Part shown: positions 60,263 to 64,000 of the stretch, one piece after another
Position numbering within the stretch: the stretch's first letter is position 1
Layout of the letters: every line of letters starts with the position of its first letter
Origin: CAIQPS01 sp963721365
GTDB lineage: Bacteria > Actinomycetota > Thermoleophilia > RBG-16-64-13
Direction of reading: 5' to 3'
Length of the DNA: 64,000 bases
Assembly: GCA_963721365.1 (NCBI GenBank)
Contig: CAVRJE010000028.1
Location: 265,551-329,550 of the forward strand
Program-made: the position numbers and the translations under genes
The notes under the pieces: generated by a model
Told to the model about the DNA's origin: nothing
Database searches by the model: none
The model's input: only the letters and a program-made list of their open reading frames with translations

Positions 60263-61599
60263 TCAATACCGGCCGTACTTCAGCGCGGTGTCGATCATCG
60301 CCCGCAGGTTCTCGTCCTTGCCGTCGTCGGTGACGGCACCCATGTTGAGGATGTAGCCGCCCCCCTCGCCCGCGACCTCGATGAGGTTGCGGACATACGC
60401 GGCAGTCTCGTCCGCGGTGCCGGCGTAGATCAGCGACAGCGGGACGTTGCCCTCGATGCAGGCCACCTGGCCGATGGTCTTCTTGGCTTTGGCCATGTCG
60501 GTCTGGTCGAAGTACCAGATCGTCTTGCCTTTGGGCAGGTCCATGATCGCCTCGAGACGGGAGCCGTAGCGGCCCTCGGCGAAGAGGATCGGTATGCACC
60601 CCTCCTCGATGAGGCCCAGGAGAACGGCGCGCAGCGTCGGCCAATAGAAGGTGTGGAACTGCTCATCGTTCATGAAGCCGTCGGCGCCTTTGTGCAGCGG
60701 GAGGAAGACCACCGGGGTGGCGATGTCCGCCGGGGCGCTTGAGAGCCCAGTCGATGGCCACCGGCACCAGGCGCTCGCAGGCTGCGATGACCTTCTCCGG
60801 GCGCCGGTACATGTCGATGATCACCTCGCGGGTGCCGCGCAGTGTGTCACCGAGGATGTCGAACGGGGCCTTGCTGGCGCCACCGAAGTAGCCGGGCCAG
60901 CCCATCCCCATGAGCTTGCCCATGGTCGGGAAGATGACCTGCTGCCAGCCCGCGACCGCGCGGGCCGCAACGGCGAGTTTTTCCAGACCCTCGGCCATCT
61001 CCGGGGTACCCCATCCGCCCACCTGGTTGCCCACGAAGGGCAACTCTATGTAATCGAAGAGCGAGGAGGTGTTGGCAAAACCGGCGAACGCCCCGACGGT
61101 GCGGGGCAGGTAGGTGCGCAGCATGAAGTCCGAGGGGTCGGAGATGAGTTGGTCGTACTCGTCGGCGAGCATCCACTCTTTCTCGTTGTACTGGTAGCTG
61201 GCCTCCTTCGCCACCCCGTGGCCCGGCCAGGAGTACAGCTTGTAGTCGATGGCCTCGAACACCGCCGACGGCGTGGTGTAGAGGATCGGGCCGACCATGC
61301 TGTCGGGCTGGAAGTCCACGTTGAAATCCACCCAGCACTTCATGGCGGCCGCGGTGTTCTTCATCGCCTCGTACGGCGTCATCCCCGCGCGGTTGACCGG
61401 CCACCATCCAGCGTTGACGTTGATGGGCACCCGGTCGGGTTCCCGCAGTTCCCAGCAGGCGATCAGCCGGTCGCAGCGGGCTTCGTACGCCGCCTTCGCC
61501 TCCGGGCTGTCGAACGGCATATCTGGGGTTCCGCCACTTGTCGATACGCCAAGCGCGCTTCTCGTCGGCAGTCATGTCTGTCCAGGCTTTGTCCGGCAT
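60263..61599 (-). CDS. URO-D-family methyltransferase 2 (frameshifted)
   Basis: About 445 residues from ATG 61599 (GGAGAGG upstream); slips near 61525 and 60735. LVPVAIDWALKR precedes the second break. YKLYSWPGHGVAKEASYQYNEKEWM, FDILGDTLRGTREVIIDMYRRPEKV, FLPLHKGADGFMNDEQFHTFYWP, FDQTDMAKAKKTIGQ and EGNVPLSLIYAGT are shared with the two paralogues in this window. A corrinoid protein is encoded two genes upstream, so a methyl donor:corrinoid methyltransferase, such as MT I of an aromatic O-demethylase, is the best reading. Confidence 0.84.
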
Positions 61600-61614
61600 C
61601 TCTACCTCTCCCGA

Positions 61615-62951
61615 CTAGATAGTGTTTTTCGCCGCTTGGATCATTGCCTCGACGTTGCCCGGCCTAGCGTCGTCCACGACTGGCGCCGACGTCCAGGATG
61701 AAGCCACCCCCGGGCCCGACCGTCTCGATGAGGTCCAGGCAATACGCCGTGACTTCGTCGGCGGTCCCCAGTTGCAGCATCGAGATAGGGACGTTGCCCT
61801 GGATGCAGGCCACGCCGCCCAGGATCTCCTTGGCCCGGCGCATGTCGGTGTGGTCGAACTGCCACACCGTGCGGCCCTTGGGCACGTCGGCGATGGTCTC
61901 CAGACGGGTGCCGTAGGCTCCTTCGGCGAAGAGGTAGGGCACGAAGCCGTCGGCCACCAGCCCGTCGATGACCTTGCGGAGGCTCGGCCAGTAGAACTTC
62001 TGGAACTGCTCGACGCTCATGAACCCGTCGGCGCCCTTGTGCAGGGGATGAACACCAGCGGCGGGGTGAAGGGATTGGACGCGCCGGGTGACCCACTTGA
62101 CCACCACGGGCGCCAGCCGGTCGCACGCCTCGAGGACTGCGTCGGGCTGGCGGAACATGTCCATCAGGATGCCCCGGGTGCCCCTAAGCGTATCGCCGAT
62201 GAAGTCGAATGGCGCCAGAGACATCTGCCGAGAAGGGGGCGGGAAAACCCTCGGCCACCAACCGGCCGAGCAGCGGGTACATGGTCGCCGCCCCACGCAG
62301 CGCATTCCCGGCCGGCCGCCGCCAGCTTCTCGAGACTGGCCTGGACGTCGGGGTCCGCCCAGCGCATCATCCAGGGAGGGCCGCCCACGATCTCCACCAT
62401 GTCGAGCGGTGAGGCCAATCGGTGAGAGGCCGCTCCATGCCGCCGGCGACGCGGGGCAGGTAGTAGTGCAGCAGGTAGTCGGTGGGATCGTCGATGAGCA
62501 GGTCGTACTCGTCGGCCTGCATCCACTCTTTCTCGTTGTACTGAAAACCGGCTTCGTGCGGCACGCCGTGCCCCGGCCAGCTCAGGATCTTGACGTCGAG
62601 GATCTCGTACGCGCGGGCCGGGATGGCCGCGAAGATGGGGGCGATCAGGCTGTCGGCCTGCAACTCTAGGTTGCACTCCAGCCAGGCCTGGGCGGCCTTG
62701 GGGTAGTCATGCATCGACCTCGTAGGGCGTGAGCCCCTTCCGCGTCGCCGGGTATAGCCGGCCAGGACGCAGACGGGCACGCGGTCCGGTTCTCCTTCGA
62801 GAAGAAAGGCCTTCTTCAAGCGGGTGGCCCGCGCGCGGTACTCCGCCGCGGCCGCAGGGCTGACAAACTCAAGCCCTGGCTCTACGAAGGCGGCAAAACG
62901 CCGCTCCAGCTTCTCGTCAGGCGATAGTTGCGACCACGCCTTATCCACCAC
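61615..62951 (-). CDS. URO-D-family methyltransferase 3 (frameshifted)
   Basis: About 445 residues from GTG 62951 (VVDKAWSQLSPDEKLERRF, aligned with MPDKAWTDMTADEK of the neighbour). Slips near 62720, 62410, 62240, 62045 and 61680; the corrected end is ARPGNVEAMIQAAKNTI with TAG at 61615. ILSWPGHGVPHEAGFQYNEKEWM, PFDFIGDTLRGTRGILMDMFRQ and HKGADGFMSVEQFQKFYWP mark the family. It lies between the corrinoid gene and paralogue 2, 15 bases from the latter, so the three are one operon. Confidence 0.82.
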
Positions 62952-62981
62952 TAGCGTCCCCCCCCGGGTCGTCAGAGACAC

Positions 62982-63604
62982 CTATGATACTCCTACCGCC
63001 GCCTTGGCGAAGGCCACAGCGGCCATGGCGTCGTCGCCGTAGGCGTCGGCCCCGGTGTACTTGCGCACGGTGTCGTCCATCTGACCGCCGCCGATGATGA
63101 CTTTCAGGTCTTTGCGGAGACCGGCGGCTTCCACCTGCTCGATGGTGGACTTCATGGAGTCAAAGGCCACGGAGAGGAATCCGGAGAGGGCCAGCACCTG
63201 GGGTTTGTGGTCGGTCACGGCGGCCACGAAGGCTTCTTCGGGCTGGTCGATACCGATGTCGTAGACCTCGAAGCCGTTTACTTCCAGCATGAAGCCCACG
63301 ATGTCTTTGCCGATGTCGTGGATGTCGCCCCGGACGGTGCCCAGGACCACGATGCCCAGTTTCTTGGTGGTGTCGGTCTTGGCGGCCAGGAGCGTCGCAT
63401 CTTACGGAGCATCTCCCCGCTCATGATGAGTTCCGGGAGGAAGTAGGAGCCTTCCTGATAGCGTTCCCCTACCACCTGCATGGCTTGGGAGGAGAGATCT
63501 AGGATCATGTTGGGGTCTTCGCCTCTTGCCAGCATGTCGTCGACGATCTGAAGGGCTTCCTTCTCCTTCATGTTCGCCATGGCTTCTACGAGTTCGTGGG
63601 CCAT
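62982..63604 (-). CDS. Corrinoid (B12-binding) methyltransferase protein (one frameshift)
   Basis: About 208 residues from ATG 63604 with AAGGAG six bases upstream; slip near 63400. The N-terminal helical cap reads EKEALQIVDDMLARGEDPNMIL and GSYFLPELIMSGEMLRKM. The B12 domain has the base-off ligand motif GTVRGDIHDIGKDIVGFMLE (DxHxxG), then LSGFLSVAFDSM and VIIGGGQMDD. It belongs to the MtaC/MtbC/O-demethylase CP family and carries the methyl group between a URO-D methyltransferase and a second acceptor enzyme. No MtrH/DHP-like second methyltransferase or activating enzyme is seen in the window. Confidence 0.9.
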
Positions 63605-63677
63605 TGGGGCTCCTTGATCAGAAGATTTGATACCCAAACCGCGCAGACGGTCGACGGGACCTGACCATACGGGGGCG

Positions 63678-63721
63678 TGTACCGAGGTACAAGCAACCTG
63701 TATAGACAGCATGTTATGCTG
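63678..63721. promoter_or_regulatory. Two dyads in the corrinoid/GntR divergent promoter region
   Basis: TGTACC-GA-GGTACA (63678-63691) and CAGCAT-GTT-ATGCTG (63707-63721) are perfect short palindromes between the corrinoid gene and the divergent GntR gene. They are candidate sites for the GntR protein; which one is used is unknown. Confidence 0.4.
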
Positions 63722-63825
63722 AGCCCCGGTAAATAGCTAGCCACCTCCAGCAAATGCATGGAAGGGCGGTGGCATTACCATCTGCTATGAGTTTCTGGAG
63801 TACCTTCGCTTTGTGAGCATGGGGG

Positions 63826-64000
63826 ATGCAGATACCGCGGGCGACAGACCTCGACCCTCTCGCGATCCGGCCGGAACGGCAGGAGGACGACGGCGCCCTG
63901 CCCGCCTACCTTCATATCGTCCAAACCCTCACCGAGCGCCTGGATTCCGGCACGTACGCCGCCGGGAGCCGCCTGCCTTCGGGCTCGGAGTTGCGTGCCG
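63826..64000 (+). CDS. GntR-family transcriptional regulator (N-terminus only)
   Basis: ATG at 63826 after GGGGG opens a frame to the window edge, 58 codons. YLHIVQTLTERLDSGTYAAG then SRLPSGSELRA is the start of a GntR winged helix. The first 25 residues are a charged extension before the domain. It is divergent from the corrinoid/methyltransferase operon, which it may control. Confidence 0.75.
   Translation, partial: MQIPRATDLDPLAIRPERQEDDGALPAYLHIVQTLTERLDSGTYAAGSRLPSGSELRA

Overview
The window is GC-rich and densely coded, mostly on the minus strand. It looks like chromosome from an anaerobic, high-GC bacterium, most simply a deep-branching Actinomycetota. That placement is inferred from base composition, the Tat-type lipoprotein binding proteins with Thr-rich linkers, and the anaerobic enzyme set; no rRNA or tRNA was found to fix it. 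Many clearly conserved genes are broken by one or more single-base frameshifts spread over the whole window. That pattern fits uncorrected assembly indels better than wholesale gene decay, so broken genes are described over their full inferred extent.

Left part (1-9.5 kb): two tandem paralogues of a molybdopterin oxidoreductase of the pyrogallol-phloroglucinol transhydroxylase large-subunit family, the start of another copy at the edge, a Tat lipoprotein binding protein, and an IclR regulator with a palindromic operator-like site. At 9.2-9.5 kb an insertion-sequence transposase tail has replaced most of a short-chain dehydrogenase that ended the next operon.

Central catabolic block (9.5-30 kb), all minus strand: a TRAP transporter (dctP-dctQ-dctM), then amidohydrolase, MarR regulator, M29-type metalloprotein and beta-propeller lactonase, then two transhydroxylase large subunits, one three-cluster ferredoxin-type small subunit, an HMG-CoA-synthase-like/DUF35 protein, an SCP-x-type thiolase, a URO-D-family methyltransferase, two crotonases resembling 6-oxocamphor hydrolase, and a 3-hydroxyacyl-CoA dehydrogenase. 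Read together: uptake of an aromatic or polyketide-like acid, Mo-dependent rearrangement of ring hydroxyls, hydrolytic opening of a cyclic 1,3-diketone, then beta-oxidation and thiolysis. An identical 24-bp dyad sits just after the -10 of both the TRAP and the enzyme operon, so one regulator, most simply the encoded MarR protein, probably controls both.

Middle (30-46 kb): a histidine kinase and response regulator convergent at their 3' ends, a small His-rich protein behind an 18-bp palindrome, an SDR with an internal deletion, an antiporter, EamA, M24 peptidase-like and MFS genes, a peroxiredoxin-like protein whose expected cysteine codon is TGA (probable selenocysteine), an orphan ModC/CysA-like ATPase, FtsH, a benzoylformate-decarboxylase-like enzyme and transaldolase.

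Right part (46-64 kb): a TetR-controlled CocE/NonD hydrolase, two SDRs, an Old Yellow Enzyme-type reductase with a GMC oxidoreductase, a branched-chain-amino-acid-type ABC system (livFGMH order on the genome, two binding proteins), two URO-D methyltransferases and a corrinoid protein (candidate aromatic O-demethylase parts), and the start of a divergent GntR regulator. O-demethylation would feed polyhydroxylated rings to the transhydroxylases, giving the window a coherent theme of anaerobic use of methoxylated and hydroxylated aromatics.
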